A DNA stretch of 64,000 nucleotides from a virus: positions 32,192 through 96,191 of IMG/VR virus record IMGVR_UViG_3300046323_000360; one strand, written 5' to 3'. The stretch's first letter is position 1; each line of letters begins with the position of its first letter. Below are positions 26,602-34,697 of the stretch, piece by piece. Below the pieces are notes generated by a model. That model was not told the origin of the DNA. It worked only from the letters and a program-made list of their open reading frames with translations, and did not search any database. The position numbers and the translations under genes were made by a program.

Positions 26602-29048
26602 TATCGTACTCGGAAGATTCCGCCACCGCGGTTTGGATTCTGAATTCCAATCTTGCGGTCTGACATAGACTTGGCTCTTATTTTTCCTCCGCTAAATCCG
26701 GCAGGTGGTTTGATGAGCAGAGCTGTGAGTGCGTGAACAAGTGCATCAACTCGGTCAGGAGATTTTCCTTCTCCTGGAACCCAGCTGATCATCTGAGACT
26801 CTAGATCAGCAATGTGTCCAACATGGTGAACGCGTCCCTGCTCGTAGGCAAGAGTGATAGGTTCTGCACGCAGTGCCTTACCTTGCTTTGAGTGGACTTC
26901 AAGAACCTTAATGGTCGGGTCAATAGTGTTGATTGCATTGCGAACCAGGGCTCCACCCTGGTTAACCTCGGCAACAACCGGGCAGCCCCACTTGCGTGCC
27001 ATCTTTACAACCTGCTCTGCCCAGACAGTCGGGGAGCCTAGAATCGACGCGTCTTCTAGCACCCAGGCGTTTCGCTTATATAAGTCGTGCTCTGCGGTAG
27101 ACGCAACTACAACAATTCCGCATTCGTCACGTGGGTTTTCAGCAACCGAAGGGTCAACGCCGATAACTCGTAGAGGTGTGGAGAATGGGTACATAGACTC
27201 TCGTCCAGCTTCAATCATCTCTTCAGTCCAGAGAGCGCCTTCCATGGCTTCAAGCATTTCTCCGTAGAGCTCCTGGCGAGCTAGAGAGGTTCCTTGGTAG
27301 ACACCAAGCATGGTATCCATATAGGCACCAGATAGGTTACCTGCGTTGTCCATCGTAGAACCGCGAGTAATAACAACTCGGTCTGTGCGGGACTCTTCAA
27401 TAAGTTTGTAGAGAAGCGGAGTACGCTTCGGGGTAGTAGTTACCAGAATCTTTGGGTGAGCTCCAAGACGAGTACCAACACGCAAGTTATCAAATGCGGT
27501 CATACCTGCGGCATCAGGGGTCTGACGCCAGGCTGCAATTTCGTCCCCCCATGCGTGGGTGTTAGATGTAGGAATCATACCTTCACCTGCTAAGTATAGG
27601 TGGCTCTCGGAGTCAACGGTGATACAGCGCATAAGAACTGGAGAGATAGGATCAATTGAAATAATCGAGTGCTCAGTCGCTTGATAAGTCCAAGTATATC
27701 TAGCCTTAGCAACCTTACGTGGATTCCTAGCAAGCGGAATAGTAGAATTTACCTGAACATACCAAGACTGCTTATCATCTTGGACTCCACGTCGGCTACG
27801 AGGTTTTCTCTTATAAATCTTAGGAACCAGACCGAGACTTCTAGCTATCTCAGCGTAGCCGTCGATAAGATTTTTATTAGTGTTATAGAACCTAAATGCC
27901 CCGCTAGGCTCGACTCCGCCATCTGAATCTGTCATACCTTGCAGCAATGCAAGTCTTTCTTCTGGTGTTGATTTTAGGTATAAGTCAGGGATGTGCTTAT
28001 TACCGTAGAGTCCCATCTTGCGCCACGCGCCGATAAGCCCTGGTGCCCAGACATGGTCTTTATTCTTATCCTCGCCAGAAATACCAGCGGCTGCTAATTC
28101 AGAGAATAACCACTCTTTATCTTCAGAACTAGTTGCAATATAGCTAGGGGCCTTGCTTGCACCGTCGCCTAGAATGATTCCAAGAACCCAAGGGTCAATT
28201 GGTAGAGGGACGTCATTTGGTGAATATTGAATAGCCCCTGTTGAAGGAATGTAAAGGCGTCTACCTAGATTTGCTAATAGTTGATTTGTATCTTTAACCT
28301 GGTGATTCTTAGACTCTCTACCGAAAGGCTGCGTGGCCCAAGTGTCGGGAATGTTTCCGCCAAAGTGAGTAGTCACATAACGAAGGTCAGTCTGTGTAAG
28401 GACCTTCCAGCGATGCTTGCCATCAGCATCAATGTGAGTCCCATTTGAAAAGTTAAGTCGGTAGCTATCAACTGCAAGGTCAATCTCATGCACCGCTGTT
28501 ACTGTGCAAGGATTTCCAAGTTCATCAAAAACTTTATCGCCAACCTTTAAATCGCCCATGGTAGTCCAACCCGAGGGGGTAGGGATAGGAGTTGCAATAT
28601 CTAAACGAAACTGCGGACCACGGAGCGAGTCTGGCTCGTCAGCAGTGAATAGGGTGGCAGTATTTCCATTAGGCCAGGTTAGACGTCTCTTAGAGGGCTC
28701 GTATAGAGGTTTCTCTGATGGAGGCGTGACATTCATAATGCCAGATTCACCTTCAACGATAACGTCACGGACGTCTGCAGCAGTACGGGCAACAAGTGCG
28801 AAACGGCGTTGGCCCGTATTGGTGTACTTAGCCTGCTCTCTAACCCATTCCGAGGCTAGACGAGTTTTACCAAAACCACGTCCCGCAAGGACGAGCCAGA
28901 TATTCCAGTCGCCTGCAGGAGCTTGCTGCTCTGGACGCCCCCAGATACTCCAGTCCCAGAGTAGATGTTCTGGATCCATTTCAGAAAGAGCAATAGCCCG
29001 CTCCTCCGGTGAGAGAAGAGCGAGTTGCTCCATAATACTTTTTCCCAT
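26601..29048 (-). CDS. terL: Terminase large subunit containing an intein
   Basis: 815 residues. Walker A GRGFGKTR (56-63) and LRGPQF (142-147) before the intein, then HAWGDEIAAWRQ after it. The nuclease motifs follow: GVDPSVAENPRDECG, VVAEVNQGG and DRVDALVHALTAL. Removing the ~349-residue intein leaves about 466 residues, normal for TerL. It packages DNA into the prohead and cuts the concatemer. Ribosome site GAGGTAGAATAGTTAT before ATG. Confidence 0.96.
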   Translation of the reverse strand: MGKSIMEQLALLSPEERAIALSEMDPEHLLWDWSIWGRPEQQAPAGDWNIWLVLAGRGFGKTRLASEWVREQAKYTNTGQRRFALVARTAADVRDVIVEGESGIMNVTPPSEKPLYEPSKRRLTWPNGNTATLFTADEPDSLRGPQFRLDIATPIPTPSGWTTMGDLKVGDKVFDELGNPCTVTAVHEIDLAVDSYRLNFSNGTHIDADGKHRWKVLTQTDLRYVTTHFGGNIPDTWATQPFGRESKNHQVKDTNQLLANLGRRLYIPSTGAIQYSPNDVPLPIDPWVLGIILGDGASKAPSYIATSSEDKEWLFSELAAAGISGEDKNKDHVWAPGLIGAWRKMGLYGNKHIPDLYLKSTPEERLALLQGMTDSDGGVEPSGAFRFYNTNKNLIDGYAEIARSLGLVPKIYKRKPRSRRGVQDDKQSWYVQVNSTIPLARNPRKVAKARYTWTYQATEHSIISIDPISPVLMRCITVDSESHLYLAGEGMIPTSNTHAWGDEIAAWRQTPDAAGMTAFDNLRVGTRLGAHPKILVTTTPKRTPLLYKLIEESRTDRVVITRGSTMDNAGNLSGAYMDTMLGVYQGTSLARQELYGEMLEAMEGALWTEEMIEAGRESMYPFSTPLRVIGVDPSVAENPRDECGIVVVASTAEHDLYKRNAWVLEDASILGSPTVWAEQVVKMARKWGCPVVAEVNQGGALVRNAINTIDPTIKVLEVHSKQGKALRAEPITLAYEQGRVHHVGHIADLESQMISWVPGEGKSPDRVDALVHALTALLIKPPAGFSGGKIRAKSMSDRKIGIQNPNRGGGIFRVR
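27561..28607 (-). mobile_element. Class 3-like intein with LAGLIDADG homing endonuclease in TerL
   Basis: Protein residues about 148-496. It begins without Cys or Ser (RLDIATPIPTPSGWTTMGDLKVGD) and ends GMIPTSN before Thr. Class 3 inteins lack the N-terminal nucleophile and use a Trp-Cys-Thr triad: Trp in DGKHRW (block B), Cys in MRCITVDS (block F) and Thr in PTSN (block G) all fit. The two endonuclease motifs are LGIILGDGAS (289-298) and LLQGMTDSDGG (368-378). The N-junction is an estimate (F147/R148). Confidence 0.88.
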
Positions 29049-29057
29049 ATAACTATT

Positions 29058-29237
29058 CTACCTCTTGCTCTTGGAGAGCTCATAAATTTTGGTTCCCGCG
29101 TAGAGGTCTATGGTAGTGGTGCCGTTTGCTTTATTATTCAGCACCACTCCATATCGACTCATACCTTGAAAACTGGATATACGTCCGTAGGGGAACTTAA
29201 CTAGCGTGATCCCTACGCAACGTAATAAACGCCGCAT
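29058..29237 (-). CDS. Small basic protein upstream of TerL
   Basis: 59 residues (MRRLLRCVGITLVKFPYGRI...KSKR). The ATG overlaps the stop of the HTH gene (TAATG) and its stop lies 10 bases before TerL, so it is translationally coupled. Arg/Lys-rich at both ends. No family recognised. Confidence 0.65.
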   Translation of the reverse strand: MRRLLRCVGITLVKFPYGRISSFQGMSRYGVVLNNKANGTTTIDLYAGTKIYELSKSKR

Positions 29238-29791
29238 TATTTAGTGGCGCGGTTCTCTGGGTTGATAGGTGTGTAAACCTTCGAGGTTGCAGTTAGAGGT
29301 TGCTTGTAGCCGTAGCGTACAAGACGGAAGCGTAGTGCTCCGTGGGTAACGCCAAGGCGCTTTGCTAAACGGTAAAGCGTGACGCCTTCAACAACGTGAG
29401 CGTGATTTAGCAGTGCTGTATATTCTTCCGCCTCTTCGCGGTACTTGGCTCCGTTTGAACGCACCTGCTGAGCATAAGGCTGAAGTTCCAGTAGACGTGC
29501 AAGGGTTTCTGGAGTTGGCTCGATATAAGAAGGAGCAGCCTTTACTGGCTTTAGAGGTGGGCTTGGAAGTTCAACCTTGATTTCGATTGGAAACGGAGCT
29601 TCCTTAAGTGAAATTTGACGGACGCGCTCGCGGGTTAGATCTGTAGCCGAGGCAATGGACTCTAGCGTCCAGCCATTGGTACGGAGCTGACGAATGAGCT
29701 GGTCTCGAATCTCTGAATCAACAATGTGATCGAACTCGTCTTTGATGTATTCGGGAAGCTGCTGGTTCTTTTTGATGTAATCGGTTGGCAT
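29237..29791 (-). CDS. HTH protein, possible small terminase subunit
   Basis: 184 residues from ATG 29791 (AGGAGAACAGAA upstream), preferred over the in-frame GTG at 29821 that lies before this ribosome site. Two helix-turn-helix-like stretches: TLESIASATDLTRERVRQIS (residues ~42-62) and TLYRLAKRLGVTHGALRFRL near 150. Location just upstream of TerL is typical of TerS, but the double HTH could also mean a regulator. A second TerS candidate is at 58691. Confidence 0.6.
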   Translation of the reverse strand: MPTDYIKKNQQLPEYIKDEFDHIVDSEIRDQLIRQLRTNGWTLESIASATDLTRERVRQISLKEAPFPIEIKVELPSPPLKPVKAAPSYIEPTPETLARLLELQPYAQQVRSNGAKYREEAEEYTALLNHAHVVEGVTLYRLAKRLGVTHGALRFRLVRYGYKQPLTATSKVYTPINPENRATK

Positions 29792-29854
29792 TTCTGTTCT
29801 CCTGTTTTCTGTATGCGTCACTTTGTTACGGTACTACGTTGTGTTGTAAGTTTA

Positions 29855-30118
29855 CTACTTTACTCGGCCTTCTGCAACCTGCAGAGGAACATCTTCAATC
29901 TTAACATGAAAGAAGGAGATGTCAATAATGAATGTAACCGTGATGTTGGTTACGTTAATAATCGAGTTGATCATCGTAATCATTTTTTCGATATCAGCTT
30001 CATCTGCATCGCCTGGAGCATCAATCTGAACTTTACAATCTGTCATTTCAAAGACGCCTGATTGTGGAAGTGCATCTCGTAATTCGTCTGGACTACTTAC
30101 CTGCAGTTTTACGCTCAT
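29855..30118 (-). CDS. Hypothetical protein
   Basis: 87 residues; ribosome site GAGGAGAACCACCTAA before ATG. N-terminal QVSSPDELRDALPQSGVFEMTDCKVQID, C-terminal beta-rich (TNITVTFIIDISFFHVKI). Overlaps the preceding membrane gene by 26 bases. Function unknown. Confidence 0.6.
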   Translation of the reverse strand: MSVKLQVSSPDELRDALPQSGVFEMTDCKVQIDAPGDADEADIEKMITMINSIINVTNITVTFIIDISFFHVKIEDVPLQVAEGRVK

Positions 30119-30275
30119 TTAGGTGGTTCTCCTCTTCTGGCTCGAAATAGTAATCGAGTCGGTCTGGTGCATTTAGCACAATAGTAATGAAAGTGTAAGC
30201 GATTAGCAAAAACGCCCCTATTGATAGCAACAGAAGAAACGCCGCTATGGCTAGAAAGATTACTAGAGGTGTCAT
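30093..30275 (-). CDS. Small membrane protein (possible lysis accessory)
   Basis: 60 residues with one long hydrophobic segment (VIFLAIAAFLLLLSIGAFLL) and a charged C-terminus. Adjacent to another membrane protein and an NlpC/P60 protein, so a holin or spanin-like role is possible but not shown. Confidence 0.6.
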   Translation of the reverse strand: MTPLVIFLAIAAFLLLLSIGAFLLIAYTFITIVLNAPDRLDYYFEPEEENHLNERKTAGK

Positions 30276-30458
30276 CTATCCGAGCTTTGAGTTGATGGAG
30301 AGGACTGCAAGGGTAATTGAGGCGGTAGAGAGGGAGAGAATGGTTGGGAGCCCTTCTAGACCCGTAAAGATAGAGAGAATGGTCGCTGCAAGGGCAGTAA
30401 GGACTGCAAATACCGGCGTCCACGCAATTTGACTGAGAAACAGTAGGAAGTTGGTCAT
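30276..30458 (-). CDS. Small membrane protein, holin candidate
   Basis: 60 residues from ATG 30458 (AGAAAGACACAATA upstream). A longer form from ATG 30524 is possible: a TACTAT box lies six bases before that ATG, as in leaderless genes. Two hydrophobic segments (FLLFLSQIAWTPVFAVLTALAATIL and a second near the C-terminus). It lies next to the cell-wall hydrolase, the usual holin position. Confidence 0.6.
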   Translation of the reverse strand: MTNFLLFLSQIAWTPVFAVLTALAATILSIFTGLEGLPTILSLSTASITLAVLSINSKLG

Positions 30459-30549
30459 TATTGTGTCTTTCTGGGTGGGTGGTTGTACAACTCCGAGTAG
30501 GGGAGCTGGGGATTTCTTTGTCATGTTGCTATAGTAGCACAGAAAAAAT

Positions 30550-30584
30550 TAAATGGAGCAGTTTTTAGTCATGCTCCAGGACTT
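30550..30584 (-). terminator. Terminator after NlpC/P60 gene
   Basis: Stem TGGAGCA/TGCTCCA with an 11-base loop followed by TTTAATTTTTT on the minus strand. Confidence 0.85.
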
Positions 30585-30595
30585 GTTTTTGTAAC

Positions 30596-31237
30596 TTATT
30601 GGGTAAGAACCCGAGTGTATGTTACTTTACTGTATTTTCCGCCAAACTTACTGATGGAAACAATCGAGGTTTGGAATCCTCGTCGATTTCCAGCATGAAT
30701 CATTTTGTCGGGGCCAAGGTAAATCCCAACATGATATGCCGAGTTAGTACCTTTGTAGGTAAAAGCAACAATGTCTCCTAGTTTTGGGTTCTTAACTAGA
30801 ATTCCTGAATGCTTTTGAATAGACGCCCTGTGCTCAAGGGTGACGCCCATTTGCTCGTAGGCCCAGCGAACTAGACCTGAGCAGTCCCAGCCTGAGGGGC
30901 TGGCACCAGAAAATACGTACCAAGTGTGGTTCACATATTTCTTGAGCGTGTGAACCGTGGTGTGGATTTTCTTTGTATTGCTTAATTTCAGTTTAACAAG
31001 GGCATCGTGCTTCGCAATAGTTGCCGGACTGGCAACTCCTGGACGCATTAGCTTACTTGTTACGTCTGTATGTGTCTCACTCTGGATAGTAAGGGCGTCT
31101 ACTACTTTTAGTTGAGCCTTAGCTGGTCCAGCATATACAAACTGTGCAGATCCTGCTGCGTTAGCCTCAGAGGATGTGATGCATCCAGTGATTCCTAGCA
31201 ACGTTACTGCAGTGACTATTCCAATTAGCCATTTCAT
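30596..31237 (-). CDS. NlpC/P60 peptidase with lipoprotein-type signal
   Basis: 213 residues. A signal sequence ends in a lipobox-like ITGC (Cys19). The NlpC/P60 core occupies the C-terminal half: WDCSGLVRWAYEQMG (Cys119), YHVGIYLG (His169) and MIHAGN (His181). This family cleaves peptide bonds in cell-wall peptides. A lipid-anchored export signal is uncommon for a phage endolysin and suggests Sec-dependent delivery or a membrane-held hydrolase. Confidence 0.88.
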   Translation of the reverse strand: MKWLIGIVTAVTLLGITGCITSSEANAAGSAQFVYAGPAKAQLKVVDALTIQSETHTDVTSKLMRPGVASPATIAKHDALVKLKLSNTKKIHTTVHTLKKYVNHTWYVFSGASPSGWDCSGLVRWAYEQMGVTLEHRASIQKHSGILVKNPKLGDIVAFTYKGTNSAYHVGIYLGPDKMIHAGNRRGFQTSIVSISKFGGKYSKVTYTRVLTQ

Positions 31238-31509
31238 TTAGCGACCTACCTTTCTATGGGTTAGTTCAGTCGTTTATTGTCTTGGGGTTTTAGACATTAT
31301 CCTTTTCAGTTGTATTGTTTCTTTGGTGCCGAGTGTACAAAAGAGCACTCCCTACTTTTATTGTAAGAAGCGCTCTCCGTACATCAATATTATCACTGCA
31401 TGAAGCGGGGGATGTCAAATCGGGAAATAGGGGCGTCTATTTGAACGTATTTTTTGAAAATTTGTGGAGCGGGATTTTAAAAAGAGGGGGTCAAAAGGTA
31501 CAGAAGTTT
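31238..31509. other. Non-coding leader and spacer
   Basis: Holds the leader of the NlpC/P60 gene (AAAGGTAGGTCGCTAA before its ATG). The remainder, with AT-rich runs near 31440-31480, shows no gene or clear hairpin to me. Confidence 0.5.
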
Positions 31510-31537
31510 TTGACGAATTGGACGAATACCGTATACT
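31510..31537 (+). promoter_or_regulatory. Rightward promoter
   Basis: TTGACG (31510-31515), 16 bases, TATACT (31532-31537). A near-consensus sigma-70-type promoter and the only clear plus-strand one in the left half of the window. The only ORF right after it is the tiny one at 31543. Confidence 0.7.
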
Positions 31538-31542
31538 AGACG

Positions 31543-31629
31543 ATGAACTGCTTTTGGGATGCGAGAGGGCAGTTGTTGTTTTTCGGGCAATTCAAAATCG
31601 TTTCCGGGCGGGTCGGGATTGACCAGTAA
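31543..31629 (+). CDS. Possible leaderless 28-aa peptide
   Basis: ATG lies five bases after TATACT, the spacing of leaderless actinobacterial mRNAs. It encodes MNCFWDARGQLLFFGQFKIV... and stops at 31629. An AACTGC/GCAGTT stem overlaps its start, so the transcript may instead be a small RNA. Weak evidence for translation. Confidence 0.35.
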   Translation: MNCFWDARGQLLFFGQFKIVSGRVGIDQ

Positions 31630-31944
31630 AGCCCCCCTTTACAGGCATAGTGCCCTCATTATTTTTCTGATGAGTCAGGTGATAACACTTGTTCAAAAGT
31701 ATTTTGAAAATCTATAAGAAAATCTCTGAAGCCTATTTAATTGTGCCTAGAACCCGTCAAACCCCGCCTAGCGAGTTATTGCCTATAGAGCTATAGAAAG
31801 CGTCAAAATAAAGGGTCTAATACTTCATACACAAACTAAATGATGAGCGATAGATCGTCAGCTAGTCGGTAGGCGTAGTAAGTATGTAGAGCAACACTAT
31901 GCAGACACTAGCTAAGCTATAGTCACTTAGGGGTAGCCACCTAT
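31630..31944. other. Non-coding junction between virion module and array
   Basis: About 315 bases without a convincing gene on either strand. Contains CTAG/GCTAT-rich short palindromes (for example AGCTATAG near 31910). It could hold an origin or packaging site, but nothing diagnostic is visible. Confidence 0.4.
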
Positions 31945-32178
31945 CTAGCTCTGGCGATTGTTAGAAGGATAGTCACTATCAAGCTCTGAATCAATCTCAT
32001 CGAGAATAGCCAAGACCCTAGCAAAGATTAATGAAGCTAGTCCAAGTAAGCCTAGGACTACAGTCGGCAATAAATCAGGCACGGCATAGCCTAGTAAGTT
32101 AGCCACGGCACAACCACAGAGGGCTATGCCTAGTCCACGGCATACTATCCGCAAGCCTTCGGCGTCAGACTTACTCAT
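31945..32178 (-). CDS. Small two-helix membrane protein
   Basis: 77 residues; hydrophobic segments IALCGCAVANLLGYAV and LLPTVVLGLLGLASLIFARVLAIL, then an acidic tail. Overlaps the upstream gene by eight bases. Function unknown. Confidence 0.6.
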   Translation of the reverse strand: MSKSDAEGLRIVCRGLGIALCGCAVANLLGYAVPDLLPTVVLGLLGLASLIFARVLAILDEIDSELDSDYPSNNRQS

Positions 32179-32338
32179 TGCGGTAGACCTTATTGACGGT
32201 CAAGACACTAGTGTCGGGGTTATAGGTTGCGTCAATCAAGTAGTCGGTATTGTTCTCCAACTTATGTAGTCGGTTCTTGACTGACTTGCGCCCAGCAATG
32301 AACGCGCAGACCATAGCAACGGCAATGAAAAGTTCCAT
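32171..32338 (-). CDS. Small membrane-anchored protein, probably leaderless
   Basis: 55 residues from ATG 32338: one N-terminal membrane helix (LFIAVAMVCAFIAG), then a charged segment. TATGGT lies six bases before this ATG, so the mRNA may be leaderless. The inverted copy of the 17-bp array element lies 28 bases upstream. Confidence 0.6.
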   Translation of the reverse strand: MELFIAVAMVCAFIAGRKSVKNRLHKLENNTDYLIDATYNPDTSVLTVNKVYRNE

Positions 32339-32365
32339 ACCTACACCATACACCAACTGGCTCTA

Positions 32366-32382
32366 AGTATTTATTTTTTCTG
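32366..32382 (-). repeat. Inverted left-end copy of the array element
   Basis: AGTATTTATTTTTTCTG on the plus strand, opposite to all internal copies. It marks the left limit of the array, 28 bases before the start of the gene at 32338. Confidence 0.85.
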
Positions 32383-32389
32383 AGCAGGT

Positions 32390-32690
32390 CGGCAGGGCAA
32401 GTCGGCGAGCGCCAGACTCAATGCTAGGCAGGGTTACGGCAGGGGCTAGGGTTTAGGGCTTCTAGGGGCTAGTCGGCAAAGGGCTAGGGGCTAGGCAGGG
32501 CTAGGCAGAGTCTTCTAGGGGCTAGGCAGGGCTAGGCGAGTAAATACCTAGTCTGAGCCGTGTAGGGCTTCTAGGGGCTTCTAGGGGCTTCTACGGCAAT
32601 AACCCTAGTGAATGGCTATTGGCAGGGCTAGGCAGGGCTAGGCAGGGTAAAAGAAAACCGCCTAACCCCAAAGGGCTAGGCGGTCTCGAG
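32390..32690. repeat. G-rich low-complexity repeat block
   Basis: About 300 bases made of short direct repeats: GGCTAGGCAG recurs about six times and CTTCTAGGGG about five times, interspersed with CTAGGGCTAGG variants. Strong G over C skew on the plus strand. No ORF. A terminator-like stem (ACCGCCTA/TAGGCGGT) closes it near 32662-32692. Candidate origin, recombination site or slippage-amplified sequence. Confidence 0.8.
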
Positions 32691-32702
32691 AGCCGTGTAG
32701 GG

Positions 32703-32969
32703 CTAGCAGTCCAAGTCTTGAAGACTTGCCAACTTCATACCAATAAGGTCTAGGAAGTCCGCATACTTCGCAGTGTGTGGGGCTTGACGAACAGCGTCAG
32801 CACGGTCACGCAGAGCGTAGCGGATAGCCGAAACTTCATCATCGCTGAAGTGGTTCAGCAAGTCTGAAGTCGCATCGGCAACAACCATAACGGTTCCGAA
32901 GTCATTAGTAACAACTGGAATAGGCACGATAAATCCCCTTTCAGGATTATGAAGTCCGATTGACTTCAT
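32703..32969 (-). CDS. Hypothetical array protein, leaderless
   Basis: 88 residues from ATG 32969, chosen because a full promoter (TTGCGA-N17-TATGAT) ends six bases before it; the in-frame ATG at 32987 lies upstream of the -10. NDFGTVMVVADATSDLLNHFSDDEVSAIRYALRDRADAVRQ looks like a compact helical domain. No family recognised. Confidence 0.65.
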   Translation of the reverse strand: MKSIGLHNPERGFIVPIPVVTNDFGTVMVVADATSDLLNHFSDDEVSAIRYALRDRADAVRQAPHTAKYADFLDLIGMKLASLQDLDC

Positions 32970-32975
32970 ACCTAA

Positions 32976-33004
32976 ATCATACAGCAACTAATCAGCAATC
33001 GCAA
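32976..33004 (-). promoter_or_regulatory. Array promoter of a leaderless unit
   Basis: TTGCGA (32999-33004), 17 bases, TATGAT (32976-32981); ATG six bases downstream. The array element starts 29 bases upstream (33034). Confidence 0.75.
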
Positions 33005-33160
33005 ATCGAGCGAATAGGGTCAGGGCCATTTGCCAGAAAAAATAAATACATCAACCGGCGAGCGCCGGCAAGCGCACAAACTTGAGCCGTGTGCCAGTCC
33101 ACGCCAGCGGAAACGCAAAAAGCCCCCTGCCTTTCGGCAAGGGGCTTCGGGGGTTTGTGT

Positions 33161-33502
33161 CTAGCGGAACAAGTTCACAATCACCGAAAAGCGAGTGCGC
33201 TTCTTGCTCTGGTCAATCAGCGGAACAATCGCCGACACAAGGTCAGGGTAGGTTGCGGTTAGGGCTTCAACGAAATCGGCTTCGTTGAATGTGGCACGCT
33301 CACGCCAGTCACGGCGAGCAACTTCAACATTGTGGTGAACCAGCAAATCGCTGTCACCAAAAGCCGTGTTGATGGCCTTGTCCAACTGCTTCTTTTCGGC
33401 TTCAAGGTCAGCAATCTGCTTCTTGACTTCGGCGAAACGCTTGACGGTTTCGACAATCTCACGGCTTGCCTTGCTTGCTACTGCGGTTGTTACTGCGGTC
33501 AT
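33161..33502 (-). CDS. Array paralogue family member 1
   Basis: 113 residues from ATG 33502 (AAAGGGG eight bases before), rather than the in-frame GTG at 33511. N-terminal Ala/Thr-rich stretch, a helical coil (ETVKRFAEVKKQIADLEAEKKQLDKAI), then LLVHHNVEVARRDWRERATFNEADFVEAL, TYPDLVSAIV. The same layout recurs in the products at 38410, 45800 and 48886. The C-terminal (H)(H)xxEVxR...D...L...(Y/H)P motif resembles small proteins found beside YqaJ-type exonucleases in other phages; no exonuclease is in view. Confidence 0.75.
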   Translation of the reverse strand: MTAVTTAVASKASREIVETVKRFAEVKKQIADLEAEKKQLDKAINTAFGDSDLLVHHNVEVARRDWRERATFNEADFVEALTATYPDLVSAIVPLIDQSKKRTRFSVIVNLFR

Positions 33503-33540
33503 TGTGACCACCCCTTTCGGGCTACTTATGTTTCACCCTT

Positions 33541-33582
33541 GCTTGATACTTCAAGCATACAGGGTTTCAACCAGAAGCGCAA
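33541..33582 (-). promoter_or_regulatory. Array promoter with palindrome
   Basis: TTGCGC (33577-33582), 17 bases, TATGCT (33554-33559). The palindrome GCTTGA-N4-TCAAGC (33541-33556) begins inside the -10 and extends over the expected start point. Confidence 0.75.
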
Positions 33583-33722
33583 ATCGAAATGCCACGCAGG
33601 GGAAACTTCCAGAAAAAATAAATACATCAGCCCTGCCCGCCAACTCGCCTGCGAGAAGTGAGCCGTGTAGGGTAAAAGAAAACCCCCTAGCCTTTCGGCT
33701 AAGGGGTTACTGGGGGCTACAC

Positions 33723-33911
33723 CTATTCGGCGTAGTTGAAGCGCTTGTCCAGCAACTCTGGAGCAAACGCCTCAAGAATGTTGGCAATCTCGCTAATGCG
33801 AGTTAGGCGAGCGTCAGGGCGCTCGTCATCGCTAGAGCCGTTGAAGCCTTCGGCTTCGACAGCGTCCATTAGCGTCGAACACTCGACGGCTAGAGCCTTT
33901 AGGTTAGACAT
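33723..33911 (-). CDS. Hypothetical array protein
   Basis: 62 residues, helical and acidic (SNLKALAVECSTLMDAVEAEG, RISEIANILEAFAPELLDKRF). Ribosome site GAAAGGGGTTTCAA. Own promoter, with palindrome GCTTGA/TCAAGC at 33941-33956, and own terminator. No family recognised. Confidence 0.65.
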   Translation of the reverse strand: MSNLKALAVECSTLMDAVEAEGFNGSSDDERPDARLTRISEIANILEAFAPELLDKRFNYAE

Positions 33912-34126
33912 TTGAAACCCCTTTCGCCAGAACCTTTCTGGCTTGATAAATCAAGCATAGCACTATCGGCAAACTCTCGCAACACGCACGCACCGACGCG
34001 GATCGTTTTTCAGAAAAAATAAATACATCATCTTCCCCGAACTTTGAAGTTGTTCAGAAGTGAGCCGTGTTACGCAGAGCAAAGAAAAACCCCCAGCCTA
34101 ACGGCTAGGGGTCAAACTTTCTTGGG

Positions 34127-34306
34127 CTAGAACTCTACGCCCTCAGCGCCATAACGAACACGATAGGCGTGGATAGTCTCAGCGTTACGGCGAGCCTGAG
34201 CCTTGAACTCTTTAGCCTCTTGGAACTTATAGACGGCAATCAAGATACCAAAGGCTAGAACATTAGCCCCCACGATAAAGGCGATAACGGATACAAAAGT
34301 TAGCAT
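34127..34306 (-). CDS. Small membrane-anchored protein
   Basis: 59 residues: LTFVSVIAFIVGANVLAFGILIAVYKF is one membrane helix, then a basic tail QEAKEFKAQARRNAETIHAYRVRYG. ATG overlaps the preceding stop (TAATG), so it is coupled to the membrane protein at 34306. Confidence 0.65.
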   Translation of the reverse strand: MLTFVSVIAFIVGANVLAFGILIAVYKFQEAKEFKAQARRNAETIHAYRVRYGAEGVEF

Positions 34307-34503
34307 TACTTTTCACCCCCATTGCCATAGGCAAATAAGCCAACTAGAAAACCAACAAAACCTAATGACGCAAAGAACGCAGGAACAAATAGCAACTCGA
34401 AAGTCTGCACTGAGCCGTGTTTGATTGCGTCACCTAGCCAGATAAGTATTGCCCCAAAAAACATTACGGCTACGAAGTTCGCAACCTTTACCTTGAAGTT
34501 CAT
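34306..34503 (-). CDS. Two-helix membrane protein
   Basis: 65 residues from ATG 34503 (GAGGGAAAGGGAGTA upstream). Two membrane helices (VANFVAVMFFGAILIWLGDAI; FELLFVPAFFASLGFVGFLVGLF). Forms a two-gene unit with 34127. Confidence 0.65.
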   Translation of the reverse strand: MNFKVKVANFVAVMFFGAILIWLGDAIKHGSVQTFELLFVPAFFASLGFVGFLVGLFAYGNGGEK

Positions 34504-34697
34504 TACTCCCTTTCCCTCAAGCAACTCTTGCTTGATACATCTAGCATACACCTTGCCTACGACAAAAGCAAACTCTGAAGTAAGCCGTGTATAGGGTTTT
34601 ACATAAAAAATAAATACACTCGGGCGACCTGCGATTTCGCCAAACTCGGCAAACAAAAAACCCGCCACTAGGGCGGGTTAGTTGTTGAGTTGTTGGG

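Noticed and set aside
31238-31944. cos or pac site
   Set aside because: Plausible location, but no terminase-binding repeats or overhang signature can be identified from sequence alone.
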